A stretch of DNA of 64,000 nt from Cristatella mucedo (Eukaryota; Bryozoa; Phylactolaemata; Cristatellidae). How positions within the stretch are numbered: position 1 is the stretch's first letter; each line of letters opens with the position of its first letter. Below, one piece after another: positions 24,375 through 36,109 of this stretch. The DNA lies in contig WPIO01000008.1 in the NCBI GenBank assembly GCA_009760855.2, positions 10,306,001 to 10,370,000 of the forward strand, written 5' to 3'. The notes beneath the pieces were generated by a model. It had not been told where the DNA came from. It worked only from the letters and a program-made list of their open reading frames with translations, and ran no database searches. A program made the translations under genes and the position numbers.

Positions 24375-24545
24375 TTTGTCACTGTGCATGTCACCTATAA
24401 TCATGTGATGATTGTGGACATTGTGCATGGTACCACTAATTAATTTATCACGCTTCTTTTACAGCATATGTTAAGTGCCTAGAAATAGATCAAGTTTTCC
24501 GAGTGTGCTATAAAAATGTAATATTATTATTATTATTATTATTAA
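24375..24545 (+). mobile_element. L2-like LINE tail fragment, diverged (copy 5)
   Basis: The 3' UTR words 'ctgtgcatgtcacc', 'ttaagtgcctagaaatagat' and a (TTA)n tail at 24520-24545 are in the family order. No coding part remains. Confidence 0.7.
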
Positions 24546-24884
24546 CCCGAAGCTCTGGTCACGCCTAACGGGAAAACCTGAGTATTTCAAAATATCATTG
24601 TTCTTACCAAAGGGGCAAAGAGGTTTTGCAGAACTTCTTGGCTTTCTTCTATTTATCATATTTATCATCAATTTATCATAGGCAATATTTATCATAAGTA
24701 ATATTAGGTATACACACAATGTAGCCAAAGACAAAAATAAATTTTAGTTTTTATCTAGTCAAACAATGATACAATTAATAATAGAAAGTATTAGCACATC
24801 CTCGGTGATAAAAATGTCTATCTAGAATAACAATAATCTTATTAGAATTTTCCTACAGCTTCTGGCAGATGTAAACCTCTATTT

Positions 24885-25020
24885 TCGGCCCAGGGGTAAG
24901 GTGCTCTCGCCTATAATTGCCAAGGTCGTGGGCTCAAGCCCGGCAGGATATGTAAAGCACCTGGATAGAGATTAAGTTATCTTAGGGCACTATGCAAAGT
25001 AATTGTATATATTCAGGTGC
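24885..25020 (+). mobile_element. tRNA-headed SINE with L2-like tail
   Basis: The head 'ggggtaaggtgctctcgcc..aaggtcgtgggctcaagccc' has A- and B-box-like parts. It is joined to 'tatgtaaagcacctggatag', 'agattaag' and 'cttagggcactatgcaaag', which parallels the 3' end of the L2-like LINE (GTAAAGCGCCTAGAAAGAGA..TCTGAGGGTGCT). Length about 135 bp. Confidence 0.65.
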
Positions 25021-25257
25021 CTTAAAAAGTAAAAATCAACAACTGAGTTAGGGATAATCAAGGCACCATGCTTTGGCGAGCAGTCAAAATCATCCCAATA
25101 TCATGCTTGGACAATTCGTGCAGTTGCTGAGACCCCTGACTAGTAATATGGACTGAATCATGCACAGTAATTGAAAGCATTAAAGTATCAATCTCACATA
25201 ATCAAGCAAATGCACAGAAGAAGAGACTCTTGACCGCTGGCTGCTGAGACCTCTGAT

Positions 25258-25425
25258 TGGTGAGCCGTGATGGCATACTAGGTAAGGCGGTTGCTTTTCA
25301 TGACTTAGGTTCCGAGTTCATGGTTCGAACCCTGCAGTGGGCGATCATTTATTGCCACTGCTAGCGGTGATGATCGCCGTAAAGGCTGTTCTGTCGCTAT
25401 ATAAAATATGCTGTTAAATCAGCTA
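25258..25425 (+). mobile_element. tRNA-derived SINE
   Basis: A head with A-box-like 'gtgatggcatactaggtaag' and B-box-like 'atggttcgaaccctgcagtg' is followed by the body 'gggcgatcatttattgccac' and the end 'gctgttaaatcagctagta'. It serves as the reference copy for this SINE family in the window. Confidence 0.75.
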
Positions 25426-25839
25426 GTATTAGTAACATGGATTAAATCATGTGCAGTAATCACTCAAATTTTTCGGTGTGGAGAAGCCACGTTCGTAACG
25501 GCGAGAATAAAGGCGTGTGGCCCTTGAACTTAGTCACGATATGCAAAGTTTCACATTGCTTAAGTACCAAAACGATTCAAATGAACAGAGCGCATTCTAC
25601 GAGGTGCAAATATTCTTTCATCTTCTTTTCGAATGACGTCAAATCTGGAGGTGACGTGACGTCATTACGAAGTTAATATGAAGCTTGAGAAGCGCTATAA
25701 CTGGAGATGCGTTTTCCAAAAGGTTATAAATTAATGAAGGGGGTCAACCGAAAGACCGAATTCTGAGCTGTGTGAGGCACGAAGAGAGGCCACGTGATGT
25801 CAAACCAATTTACACAGGCAGCTTATAGAAATATAATAG

Positions 25840-26660
25840 AGAGCTGTAACAGACGAGTGACATAATCTTGAATTCAATGCGTGGATTTACTGGCAGCCAA
25901 GGCTGGTTGGCGAGTGGCGGCGTAAAGCGACTGTTGCAAAGTTTACGAAAAACACATGCAGCTGTCGATTTTGCTGACTAACTGAAAGTGTTTAGTTAAA
26001 TGGACTAACAGACCTGAGTAGTAGTGATCTACAGTTGTCTGCAAGGACTGGTTGACTGTGAAGTAGTCCATATCAAAACAAGCCCGATTTTGTTTGATGC
26101 TGCTTTTCTGAAGGAACCAGACTTAAATGGGACGTTAATGTACTTACCTTGTGGGAACTCACATGGGCATTAGACACGCACATTCCGAGCAGAGGCTGCA
26201 GGAAATAAGCAGCTTGAGCCGATATAGGGAATTAGCATGTTCAGTTTCTGAGTAAAACTCTATCGGCCCATTATTTTAAAGTTGATTGCATCGTCCTTTT
26301 ATTTGACAATGTTGGCTGCCGTCCAAGTGCAAATGTCATCGTAGCATCGTGCACGGGAGCTGTTAGAGTTTTCGAGACATTGAAAAGCAGAGCCTGGTAA
26401 AAGCATAAGTGCAGCTGCGTGTCAACTGCATTAAAAAGAAAGCCTGGATAGTGCTTGTCAATTCTATCGGCAAGAGAAAGAGTAAAAATAGTGAAAAAAG
26501 TGGACCTAAAAGGCACATCTGTGGCACCACACACTTAGAAAGCTTCCTCCTCAACCACTGTTTGCCGTATAAAATAATGATGATAAAAGATAGAACCTGC
26601 GTACAGCACTTTTGGAGAATTAAATATATTGTTTGCTGTGTAAGCTGAAAAGGCAGCATA
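25840..26660 (-). mobile_element. Decayed L2-like LINE with reverse transcriptase remnant (copy 6)
   Basis: The minus strand follows the coding order of the 42.9-43.7 kb copy. A frame at 26534-26271 retains 'GFLFNAVDTQLHLCF', the equivalent of 'GFHFSADDIQLYLCF'; the catalytic Asp-Asp pair has become Val-Asp. The open frames are short and broken. Confidence 0.65.
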
Positions 26661-26884
26661 TCAATTGGTTATTGATAACATACACAGCGCCAGCATGAAT
26701 AAGCTCATAAAAAATATTTCAAGCCGACCCAGCAAATTCTATTAGGAAAGAGATAGTTTCGGCGTCAAGTAGGGGTATGGCACGACTTCCATTGGCAGTG
26801 GATTACAGGCTTTAGGAGAAAATAAACGCAGGCCACGTCTCATGAGGATTTGAGGTTGGTTAGAGACAAGGTGAAACTATTTAA

Positions 26885-27700
26885 TTCAAATATTAATAAT
26901 CCATTTGCATAGACTGAATCAGAGAACTGAATTTCTCTCTAAGCACTTCACAGATGCTGCATATAAAGCATTACCCAATTTTTGATGGTAACATCCGCAA
27001 GCAGCAGGCACAGGACAAGCAAGAACGTGCACACGATGGAAGAATCACAAAGACCCGCTACGTGCTGAAATAAGCAGGCGCGTATTAAGCTTCTTTTAAA
27101 GTGTCGCCATGTCAGGAGACGTTGTGATGTGCGTCGTTAGTGAGAAAGTAAAGCGATGCGATGCTTAGCCTGATCTTGAAGTATTGCAGAGAGTTATGTT
27201 GGTACCAGAGAATGACAGAGCATAAATTTAGTTAAGAAGCATTTAAGTGGATAGGCGGCTTAATGGGAGCCAGTGGTCATTTAGAAGAGGTATATCGTGG
27301 CATTTTCAACTTTCATGATATGTTAGCCTAGCTGCAGATTTTTACAACAACTATAAGCTCCTTATCAAACAAGTAGGACTATCGTTTGGTGAGTTATAAA
27401 TGTTTAACGGGATGTCACAAATGCAAGGCCAAACTTTGATATGGTATCCTTATCTGTGCAGGTCGGAATAGTTGCAATGTTACCTAGTTGAATGTGGAAA
27501 GACTTGACCGGGTAGCTGATGTGGCCTTCGAATGAGAAAGTTCATTGACATCTCGTCTCCGGATTTCTCTATTGAGATAGAAACTAATCCATCTTAACTG
27601 GGTGCCGATTGTGCCTAGGCGAGATGGCTGGCACTCGAGATGGATTTGGTAATCAATGGTATCAAAATCTGCGGAGAGATGCCGATTTCGAAGAACTAGT
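26885..27700 (-). mobile_element. Decayed L2-like LINE 3' part, minus strand (copy 7)
   Basis: It starts with a poorly kept tail region ('cagagaactgaatttctctctaagcactt') and continues in family order to 'ggtatccttatctgtgcagg' and 'gacttgaccgggtagctgatg'. All frames are broken. Confidence 0.65.
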
Positions 27701-27841
27701 GGAGAAACTCCACCTAAGACGGAACTTGTGAGAATCTTTTAATGAATGAATGCATTTGAAAAAGTGCTTACTATATCCGGAGGTTTTCTCTACGTGGTTA
27801 CTGAAAATTACTCGCTAGCTTAAAGTTTATTCGTACTACTA

Positions 27842-28700
27842 CTAATAATAATAATAATGTACTTGATGAAGCGCCCTCAGAGAACTCAATCTCTTTCTAG
27901 GCGCTTCACACTTGCTGCAAAGGGAAATGCAATTGAATGGTAAGTAAAATTATGCTTGAAAAACAAACGAAATGAATAATATGGTTAGGGGTGACATGCA
28001 CAGGGTCAGCATGCAAATGTGGTTAGTGGCAGCATGCACAGTGTCAGCACGCATAAGTACGTGTAGGACGAATCACAGGGACCCACTAAATGCTGTCCTA
28101 AATAGGTGTGTTTTTAAGTTCCTTTTAATTGTGGTCAGGTCAGGGGATGTTCTGACGCAGGTCGGGAGGGAGTTCCAGGCTTTGGGAGCATACGAACTAA
28201 ATGCACGGTCTCCAAAGGAAACTAGTTAAAGTAGTATTACGATTGTCTCGTCAGCGTTGACAGGAGTAAGAGCAGGAGTTCTGGGCGGAGAACACGTAAG
28301 TTCTCTTGGATTAGTATAAACTTCTTCGTTAGCAGACTAACAATAGCGTCTTCGAAAGGTGCTGGGACAGAATCTGAGGCAAGGGGAAGATTTAATTCGT
28401 TAGCTATGCATGATGGCAAGTCAAACATTAGTCAAGGCATCTCCAAATGAGACTAGTAGTCATAAGTCTAGAGGGCAGCTAGTCTTCTTAGACTGGGAGA
28501 GCGGCTACGAGATGAGCAACGGGATGAGAGCGGCAGGGGGCAGACTTAAGGCGGACATTACTTCTCAGAAAGAGCAAGGAACAGAAGCTGAACATTCCAG
28601 CGAGAGTTTCAGCTTTGAGAGGAGTCATGCACATAAAGAAGCTAAACAAATGATCGCCTAAATAGCGCCTCGGTTGCCAGGTTTCATTATGACTTGGCTG
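27842..28700 (-). mobile_element. L2-like LINE, internally deleted or two joined fragments (copy 8)
   Basis: The tail (TAA)n at 27842-27856 and 3' UTR are well kept to about 28225, ending in the 'ggtctccaaagga' block. The sequence then jumps to material matching 43.79-43.95 kb (from about 28340: 'aaaggtgctgggac' and following), which lies more than 1 kb further upstream in a complete element. This suggests an internal deletion or two separate fragments. The upstream limit is uncertain. Confidence 0.6.
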
Positions 28701-30085
28701 TGGTTCAAGGAGGCAGTTTCATGGTCAACATCAGCAATTTCAAATTTTGCATCTGTGCTTGCACCTTGTTCTTACATAAGCTAGGCTTGACCAAGTCCGT
28801 GGCGGGTTGGCACGACCAACAATAATTTTCATGTGTGAATATATAGACAGTATTTCAGGAATTTCAGGAAGCTTCAGTGGAGCTGGAAGGCTTTGAGATG
28901 CTGAAAGGCAGTAGAAAATCTAGCCATCTCAGAATAATAAGCGTATATACAGGTCCAGATAAGTAGTAGATAATGTCTAGATAACTGTTTTAGGTCAAGA
29001 GGAATGGCAGTGTTTTAGAAGGAGATTGAACCTGGAACTTGAAATTAAACTTCGAGATGAGGGCAGGAAATGCAGGATCGAATGTGGGCGTTGAGGAAAA
29101 GCACGTAATGTACGATGACGACTCCAGGGATTATGTAGCCTCCTGGATTGACTGCCTAGATATGGAATTAGTTGACAATGTCTGGGGCAGTGCATCAACC
29201 AACACCATTTTAGCACCAGATTAGGCGATTCATTCTAGTTTGCAACAAATCTTGTCTGCTTGTCATCAGCTGAATTTAAAATGGTTAAGACCGAGAGAGC
29301 AAATATAGAGAGAAAGATGAGAATTAGATATGTAAAACGAGAGACTACACAATGTCATCAAACGGGCAAAGGCTGGGAGAGAAATAAATACGGAAAAAGT
29401 GACCAACAAAGGGTGAGAAAAAAGAGCAGATTTGGAGAGGTCGCTAGCTAAAGAAGGAAGAGAGAGGTTAGACAAGTAAAGGTGCAGTGGAGATGAGAAC
29501 TAAGTAGATTTTAAATGCGATACGATGAGGAGATATACAAATTAAAGAAAGAGAAAGAAAGAAATTTATTAAAAGCCAGGCGAGAGCGAAATAAATAAGT
29601 AGGTGGTATAATACAACGAAATAGGCTGCAAGGGAATTTGCGATAATGTCGGAATGAGAAGGGAAAGAATGAAAATGGGAAGTGATAGAAAAATTAGAGA
29701 TAAGGAGCAGTTTGACACAGAATCGATCTACTAAGCGCGGAAAAAATTAAGACTGCATAATTGAGGCCAGCTGTTCAGGTCTTTTTTTACTAGCAGATAT
29801 TTCATTGACTAAAATGTACTACCTCTCTGGCTGTTAAAGGAAAGGCATAGACAAACCAATGGTTGCCGAGTCATACGATTCAAGAGACGCAAGTAGCAAG
29901 TGAGTATGCGATAAGAAAAAGCCAAATTACACCGTAAAAATTACTTACAGCGATAGAGCATTATAGTGCAAGATGTAAAAGGCTGACTACAGCAGTATAA
30001 TAGACCTTGCTCAGTAGAAAGCGTGTCTGCATACGCTGCAAAATGTTTGCAGCAAAACTAGATCGAAATATACGCCAACTCACGA
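28701..30085. other. Unassigned AT-rich spacer
   Basis: Purine-rich on the plus strand (many AGAGA/GAAA words at 29280-29720). No supported gene. It may contain more decayed LINE sequence. Confidence 0.35.
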
Positions 30086-30087
30086 GG

Positions 30088-30255
30088 ATTTCACTGCCTG
30101 TGGATTCGCTTCCCTAGTCTATAGTAGACTTACACTCGTGTCTACTCCAAGGCACTTCGGAAGTACCACTCACGAAAGACACCGCTGCGCCATCTTGCCA
30201 CGTGATGGAGGAAGGAAGGGACGGACTTTCTCGCTTTATTTAGTAGAGATGAACA
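30088..30255 (+). repeat. Dispersed repeat, third copy
   Basis: It matches the pair at 18360-18715: 'cactgcctgtggattcgctt', then 'gcgccatcttgccacgtgat', ending 'ggacggactttctcgcttta'. Confidence 0.65.
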
Positions 30256-30267
30256 CGAGGAGTTTGC

Positions 30268-30310
30268 GTCGCCGAGTGGTTAGGCGGCCGAAAGGGATTA
30301 CAGCAGCGTG
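30268..30310 (+). other. tRNA-Ser/Leu-like 5' fragment
   Basis: 'gcgtcgccgagtggttaggc' resembles the 5' part and A box of class II tRNAs (Ser/Leu). I found no matching 3' half, so this is a fragment or a SINE head, not a tRNA gene. Confidence 0.35.
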
Positions 30311-30779
30311 GAATTCAGTTTTGAGCCTTTCATCGTCCACGGTTGCACTGCAGCAGCTAGATTGGCGTCCCTGGCGTTGTGCAAAAACGGGGCTCTTCAC
30401 TTCGCTAGCAGGTCACGCTAATCCGGCAAGTGGTGGCAAATTTTCTAGCTGCATTAAATGTGCTACTAGCGTCGCGTCTACGGTTGGTGCGCGGAGAGAT
30501 TGAACCCCTGCACAATGCGTACCGCTATGCAGCGCATACTTCATGCAAAATGTTTGTAGGAGCCGAATGAAAACTGAATACGTTACACCGATAGTATTTG
30601 TTTGCAGTTTAGACCATCTGGAAGAGCCCACTCTGAAACCTGCACGCCAGCGAGACGTTAAGGGAGGAATCCCGCAATGGAAATAGCATGGCTTTTCATT
30701 CATAGCTGAACGACTGCACTAGCTTCAGCCTTTTCGAGTCCTGATGTTTTCTATTGACAATAAATTGCCTGCTCAATTC

Positions 30780-31110
30780 CTACGTCGAACGAACTCTGGA
30801 AACAGAACCTTTTCCCCCTGAACGTTCCAACCTGCGGAACTTATTGGCACATTAATTTATTTGCACATTCCTTTCGAAACCCGGCCTCCTCTCCTGCCTG
30901 TGGATTATCTTCACCAGCCGTCCTTAGCCGGTACTTTCAGAAGAATTATTCATCAACTGCCCTCCTCCTTTTTGTCTCGTGAGATGAAGTCTGGTGGCCA
31001 ACTGATCCGCACCAAAAGCCGTTAGGGCTTTGAGTGCACTTTAGAAAACTCTCCAATGTGACATCCAATTAGTCTTTGCCACTTGACCTAGTTAGAGTCG
31101 GAGATACGCT
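30780..31110 (+). mobile_element. LINE-B 3' end, decayed
   Basis: It follows the 3' part of LINE-B at 8460-8880: 'gtctcgtgagatgaagtctg', 'ccaactgatccgcaccaaaagccg', then 'agtcggagatacgctacatt' at the end. Much diverged. Confidence 0.55.
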
Positions 31111-31149
31111 ACATTGTGGGACTCACTTTTGGGTCACCGGGGAACATGT

Positions 31150-32060
31150 CGCTAGAATCCGCAAAGTGCAACTGCACGAAATTGTGTGAATAAACCTGGA
31201 CTACTGTTGTCTATAAATTGAATTCGGAAGCACATTTTTGCGATGCCTATTATGGAAATGGTAGTCGTATCGCAGTGCGTAAATTTAGGACTGCTTGTTG
31301 AGCTGGGAGGCCAAGGGAGACCGAGGAGAAGCACAACGATACGCATACGCAATCGGCTAAAACTTTGCTGGTTTATTACTCGGATTACTGTTTTCTGTAA
31401 AGTGTAGTAAAAACCGCAGTCGTGCGTCGCCTATTTTTGCAATAGAAACTGTATGGCAATATGAATATTTAGGGAAGCTGGATGGTCCGAGCCACTTGAG
31501 GTCATAGCATTAGAACAGGCAAATGCAATGGCATGAAATTTCAGTGTTTAAGCCCGGAAGGAAGACTGCCTCCTATGATGAGGAATCACGGCCCCAGTTT
31601 CGCGAAGTTCATTATGGAAATTACAGCTGTAGCCCCGTTGGAATATTTGGGAGTGCTGAGCTCACTGGCCGGGCCGTCTGAGGCTGGTCATAGCACGAGA
31701 ACGCGCATGCGTAGCCACATGACATTTGGCTGATAAACCTGGATCATTGCTAGCGATAATTCCCAATTAATACCGCAGATTCGCGAAGCTTTTTTGTGTA
31801 AATTGCAGCTTTACTATGGTTCGTACGTTTTTCGCTGACATTTGGGCCGGGTTCTCGGAGGCCATAGCCAGAGGACGTGAAATCGGCTAAAAACTGGTTG
31901 ATTAACTTGGCACGCTACTCTCTGTCACTTGAAATGAAAAGCACGCTTTTTGTGATGCCTATTGTAGAAAAGAAAGCTGTATCTCTGTTCAATTGATGGA
32001 TGCCATCTGGTTCCGGCCATTAGAGGCCATAGCAAGCGAAGGCGTGAGCGAAACCCATTC
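31150..32060. repeat. Diverged tandem array, about 5 units of 178 bp
   Basis: Recurring marks about 170-183 bp apart are 'gcctattatggaaatggtag' (31245), 'gcctatttttgcaatagaaac' (31428), 'ttcattatggaaattacagc' (about 31608), 'tttttgtgtaaattgcagct' (31790) and 'gcctattgtagaaaagaaag' (31956). Other unit parts also repeat in order: 'aatcggctaaaa', 'gattactgttttctgt' and 'gaggccatagc'. Unit identity is low, so this is an old array. Confidence 0.75.
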
Positions 32061-32480
32061 TACCCCTATCAAAGACGCCTCAACAAATTCAATAGCAATC
32101 TCAGTCTCGGCAAGTTCAGTGCTGAGCTTTTGACATCTACGCTGAAGAAAAAAAGAAGCTATATGAGTTGGATGACTATGCCAAGCTGTTAATCAGATGA
32201 AACGTCACCAGCTTCAACAGCTTCTGAACACATCAAGATCGGCTCAGCTTTTGCCACATGCGGCCAGTCTTTGGGGCAATAGAAATGGCTGCAACCGGAA
32301 TTAGTGGTAATTCCTCGTGCATATCTCATCCGGGAACCACAATGCCTAGCCGCTCCGGTGTAGGAGCAAGTGGTGCCACTGAATGGCCGTCCCACGTACC
32401 GCCTCGAAACAGCGGCTAGACGACTGCGCCACTTTGACGTACTTTGTGGTTCCGCAATCTCGTTTAAGGCGACGTTTTAA
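32061..32480. other. Unassigned spacer
   Basis: No gene or family recognised. Confidence 0.35.
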
Positions 32481-32706
32481 TTCACTCAGCCAAGCTACGC
32501 GAGCGATGTCGGCCCTCTCGCCGGCTGGCGTCGGGTCGCCCATGGCCTAGCCAGCAGAGTAGCCGACCGTTTAGGGGCAGCGACACGCAGCAGCAGCAGC
32601 AGAGCAGCAGCGAGCACGCGGGCGCCCCGCACAGCCTCAAATCTCGTGCGTTGGCACAGCGCTCACATTGGCTCCGGCGACCGCCACGCACCGAGGACGT
32701 GCGGAC

Positions 32707-32743
32707 GGACGCCTGGAGGCGGCAGCGCCGCCTCCAGGCGTCC
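32707..32743. repeat. Perfect hairpin, 17-bp arms, 3-nt loop
   Basis: Arm GGACGCCTGGAGGCGGC (32707-32723), loop AGC, and the exact reverse complement at 32727-32743. It lies in a GC-rich island (32500-32930). Confidence 0.97.
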
Positions 32744-33700
32744 TGGGGTGGTATCCCGAGCGCGCCACTGCTAGCGGCTCTCGCTCCCGCACTCGCGCGC
32801 CTCGGGGCCCTGGAAGCGGACGCCGCGTACTCGCCAGGCGAGATTTCGGCTTGCTCTCTAGCCACTCGGCTCTCCGACCGCTTCTCAGGCGCTGCTGCCG
32901 ACTGATATCACCTACTGGCCAGCCGAGCCGCCATTGCAGTGCACTTTGCTATCGGTGCCGCATTGATAGTGGTAAATTGCTGCAACAATCGTCGGGGCGA
33001 ATTTTTTGCACGGCATAACATCAGATAACCAGATCTTCTATCTAGACACTTCTTCTCTGAGACTATAAGCGAGCAGTCCGTCCTCTATGAGCGACAAGCG
33101 CAGCACTCCGCTCTCTGACTCCACCGACTGAGAGCGACCTCGACGCTAACGAAAGCGCTGGACTGTCGGCTACTGATTGTTATTCCAATCGTGGTGTGCG
33201 GCTTCCACGTCCGGTCAAAACTAGGTCGCAAACACTGCGCTCGTAATGGTGCTGTTTTCATAAGACGCCAGACAAAATAGTGGCAACGCCTGAACCTAGT
33301 AGCACGGCTAGCTATTTTTATGTGCTGCACCAAAACATGCAGGTGCAGCCGCCGACGGTGGAGTAGCAGGAACACGGCAGCGACAAAGAGAGCTCAGACC
33401 GTAACATGACAAGTCCGGAAGCCCACAGGCATTCAGTAGTGGTATTGGCGTACACCAAAGGCTCCCCAGACTCGAGGTCGAATGACTTCAAATGCCAATG
33501 CCGAGTCCGGAATCATATCTGACTGCTTATTTTGAGGCGTCGACTTACCGGCCCTGTAGATGTGGCCTTGGCCGTAGATCATTGCATTATCGCGAATAAG
33601 GATTATCAGCCATAATCTGGCTGGCTTAGGTGTCGGCGCTGTTTCTAAGTGTCACCTCACGAGAAACGTTCAAGCGAACCGAGTGAGTGATCGCAAGACA
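32744..33700. other. Unassigned; GC-rich then ordinary spacer
   Basis: Open frames in the GC-rich part (32480-32900, both strands) show no domain. One minus-strand frame is Cys-rich (a CCCCC run) only because of a CAG/GCA repeat at 32587-32615. I call no gene. Confidence 0.35.
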
Positions 33701-33717
33701 CAGTGCGCACCACACAG

Positions 33718-34715
33718 AGCTATCGTTAGACACAGCTAGATCGCTAGACACAGCTAGATCGCAAGACACAGCTAGATCGCTAGACACAGCTAGATCGCTA
33801 GACGCAGCTAGATCGCTAGACACAGCTAGATCGCTCGACACAACTAGATCACTAGACGCAGCTAGATCGCTAGACACAGCTAGATCGCTCGACACAACTA
33901 GATCACTAGACACGGCTAGATCGCTAGACAGATCGGGAGACACACCTAGATCGCTAGACACAGCTAGATCGCTAGACGCAGCTAGATCGCTTGACACAGC
34001 TAGATCGCTAGACACAGCTAGATCGCTAGACACAGCCACGTCGCTAGACGCAGCTAGAGCGCTAGACACAGCTAGATCGCTCGACACAGCTAGATCGCTA
34101 GACACAGCTAGATCGCTAGACACAGCTAGATCGCTAGACACAGCTAGATCGCTAGACACAGCTAGATCGCTAGACGCAGCTAGATCGCTAGACACAGCTA
34201 GATCGCTCGACACAGCTAGATCGCTAGACACAGCTAGATCGCTAGACACAGCTAGATCGCTAGACACGGCTAGATCGCTAGACAGATCGGGAGACACACC
34301 TAGATCGCTAGACACAGCTAGATCGCTAGACACAGCTAGATCGCTAGACACAGCTAGATCGCTAGACACAGCTAGAGCGCTAGACACAGCTAGATCGCTC
34401 GACGCAGCCAGATTGATAGACACAGCAAGATCACTAGACACAGCTCGATCGCTAGACACAGCTCGATCGCTAGACACAGCTAGGTCGCTAGACACAGCTA
34501 GATCTCTAGACACAGCTAGATCGCTAGACACAGCTAGATCGCTAGACACAGCCAGGTCGCTAGACACAGCCAGGTCGCTAGACACAGCCAGGTCGCTAGA
34601 CGCAGCTAGATCGCTAGACGCAGCTAGATCGCTAGATCGCTAGTCACAGCTAGATCGCTAGACACAGCTAGATCGCTAGACACAGCTAGATTGCTAGACA
34701 CAGCTAGATCGCTAG
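33718..34715. repeat. 18-bp minisatellite, about 55 units
   Basis: The unit AGCTAGATCGCTAGACAC is repeated with little divergence and decays after about 34730. A variant segment (CAGATCGGGAGACACACC) occurs at 33929 and 34283, about 354 bp apart with similar neighbours, so a higher-order duplication has happened inside the array. Since 18 is a multiple of 3 and the unit lacks stops, both strands stay open for over 300 codons (SLDTAR plus, SSDLAV minus). I do not regard these as genes. Confidence 0.95.
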
Positions 34716-36100
34716 ACATAGTGAGTGTTATACGCAGCGATAGCTACACACAGCGAGCCTATAAAAAGTGATTGCCAAACACGGCGAGCGCATTAGAGAG
34801 CAAGGGCTAGACACAGTGAGCGGTTTACATAGAGTTTCTCTACTGTGCGTTCGCTGGACGCGGCAAGTTCTCTACGCAGCAAGCGCTTTACAGAGCGAGC
34901 GAGCGTAAAGAGAGATCACGACCGAAGACAGTAGGGATAAATACAATTAAATATAATTAATTTGTATAAGAGAACTAGTCCGTTACCATTCGGCTGACCC
35001 CTGGCGGAGCTGCGCCGGTCGAACGCGAAGCTTTCCCTGAGCTAGAATCAGGTATTAGCCCCAAAGGTCGACCGCGGCTAACGGCATGTCAGAGCTTAGC
35101 CTCTCCCCACAAACTACTACTTCCATTCCGTCGGCGGCACCCCTCCCCCGTACGGCCGGGCAAAGTAGAATGCTTGGAGAAATGGAATCACGGTCAGGTC
35201 ACTCGCCGCCGGATTTCATAGAATGACGTAACCCCTTATCCACGCCTAAGGAATGTCGCTGCCCGAATGGAAGGATTACGTACTCCCGATTACCTGCTCC
35301 CGACGCCTGCGATCGAATGCACGACTCGAACGCCAGCTGCGGCCCGTCCTAATTGCCCTAATTGTCTGCCCCCTCTCCCAGCGTTTACACGCTCTCGGGC
35401 ATCCGACTGTCTCAGTCGGACGCCCGCGAGCTCGAGCTAAGGCTGCCGTAGACTGAGTTCAAATTTCAGCACCGAGCATGCGAAACGCTCGAGAGCAACG
35501 CTCGAGTGTGCCACTGCAGTTCAAAGTTCAGCACCGGCACACTAGCGAAGACGCACTAACACCGCTCGGTGCTTTAGCGGACGTCTTCTCGCGATGGTTC
35601 ACAGTTCGCGGGCACACAGCCGCTAGTCCTGCCCCCCACCCAGCGTCCCTCGTCGCAACTCTACGCTGTGTGTCCGCTGTCTCCTGGGTCCTCTCGTCCC
35701 ACTTCGGCCTATCAGCTGCAGCTCATCAGCGGCGGTTGATGGATCGACCGCGACTTCGTGTCGGCCTGAACCTAAGCTACGTGCAATAGCGAATCAAAGG
35801 CACGTCAGTGGGCTACAGCCACACACCAGCCTGAGTCCAAGTCACGTGCCTCGTAATCTAAAGATTGCACGCCGAGTCGGAACGACCAAAGCAAAACCAA
35901 AAACTAGCCCTAGACTGGCGGTAGAAAAAGGAAATGCATGAAACGTCACGGCATTGCAAGCAAAACAAGGCAAAACAATTAACTAGCTAACTGGAAACAA
36001 TGGCAAAACAGTTAACAATTAACTAGCTAACTCTTCTGGACAAAGAAGCTAGAGTTCAGCCAAGAAGCGAGATTTTCCATAAGTTTCAGTCAAGACGAGC
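34716..36100. other. Unassigned spacer
   Basis: The first 190 bp hold decaying minisatellite-like words (cagcgag, gctagacaca). The rest, including a moderately GC-rich part at 35250-35780, has random-looking frames. Confidence 0.35.
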
Positions 36101-36109
36101 AGGTCCTGA

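Noticed and set aside
30268-30310. tRNA-Ser gene
   Set aside because: Only the 5' part resembles a tRNA. No anticodon arm, T-arm or terminator fits.
32482-32865. Cys-rich minus-strand frame, considered as a fourth RING/C4 member
   Set aside because: The cysteines come from a CAG-type triplet repeat, and neither the RING spacing nor C-x4-C..C-x2-C is present.
33687-34643. 318-codon hexapeptide-repeat protein (SLDTAR)
   Set aside because: Both strands are open because the unit is 18 bp without stops. There is no start context, domain or flanking exon evidence.
33718-34715. Possible CRISPR-like array (short regular repeats)
   Set aside because: The 18-bp units are contiguous, with no unique spacers, and the DNA is eukaryotic. 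It is a minisatellite.
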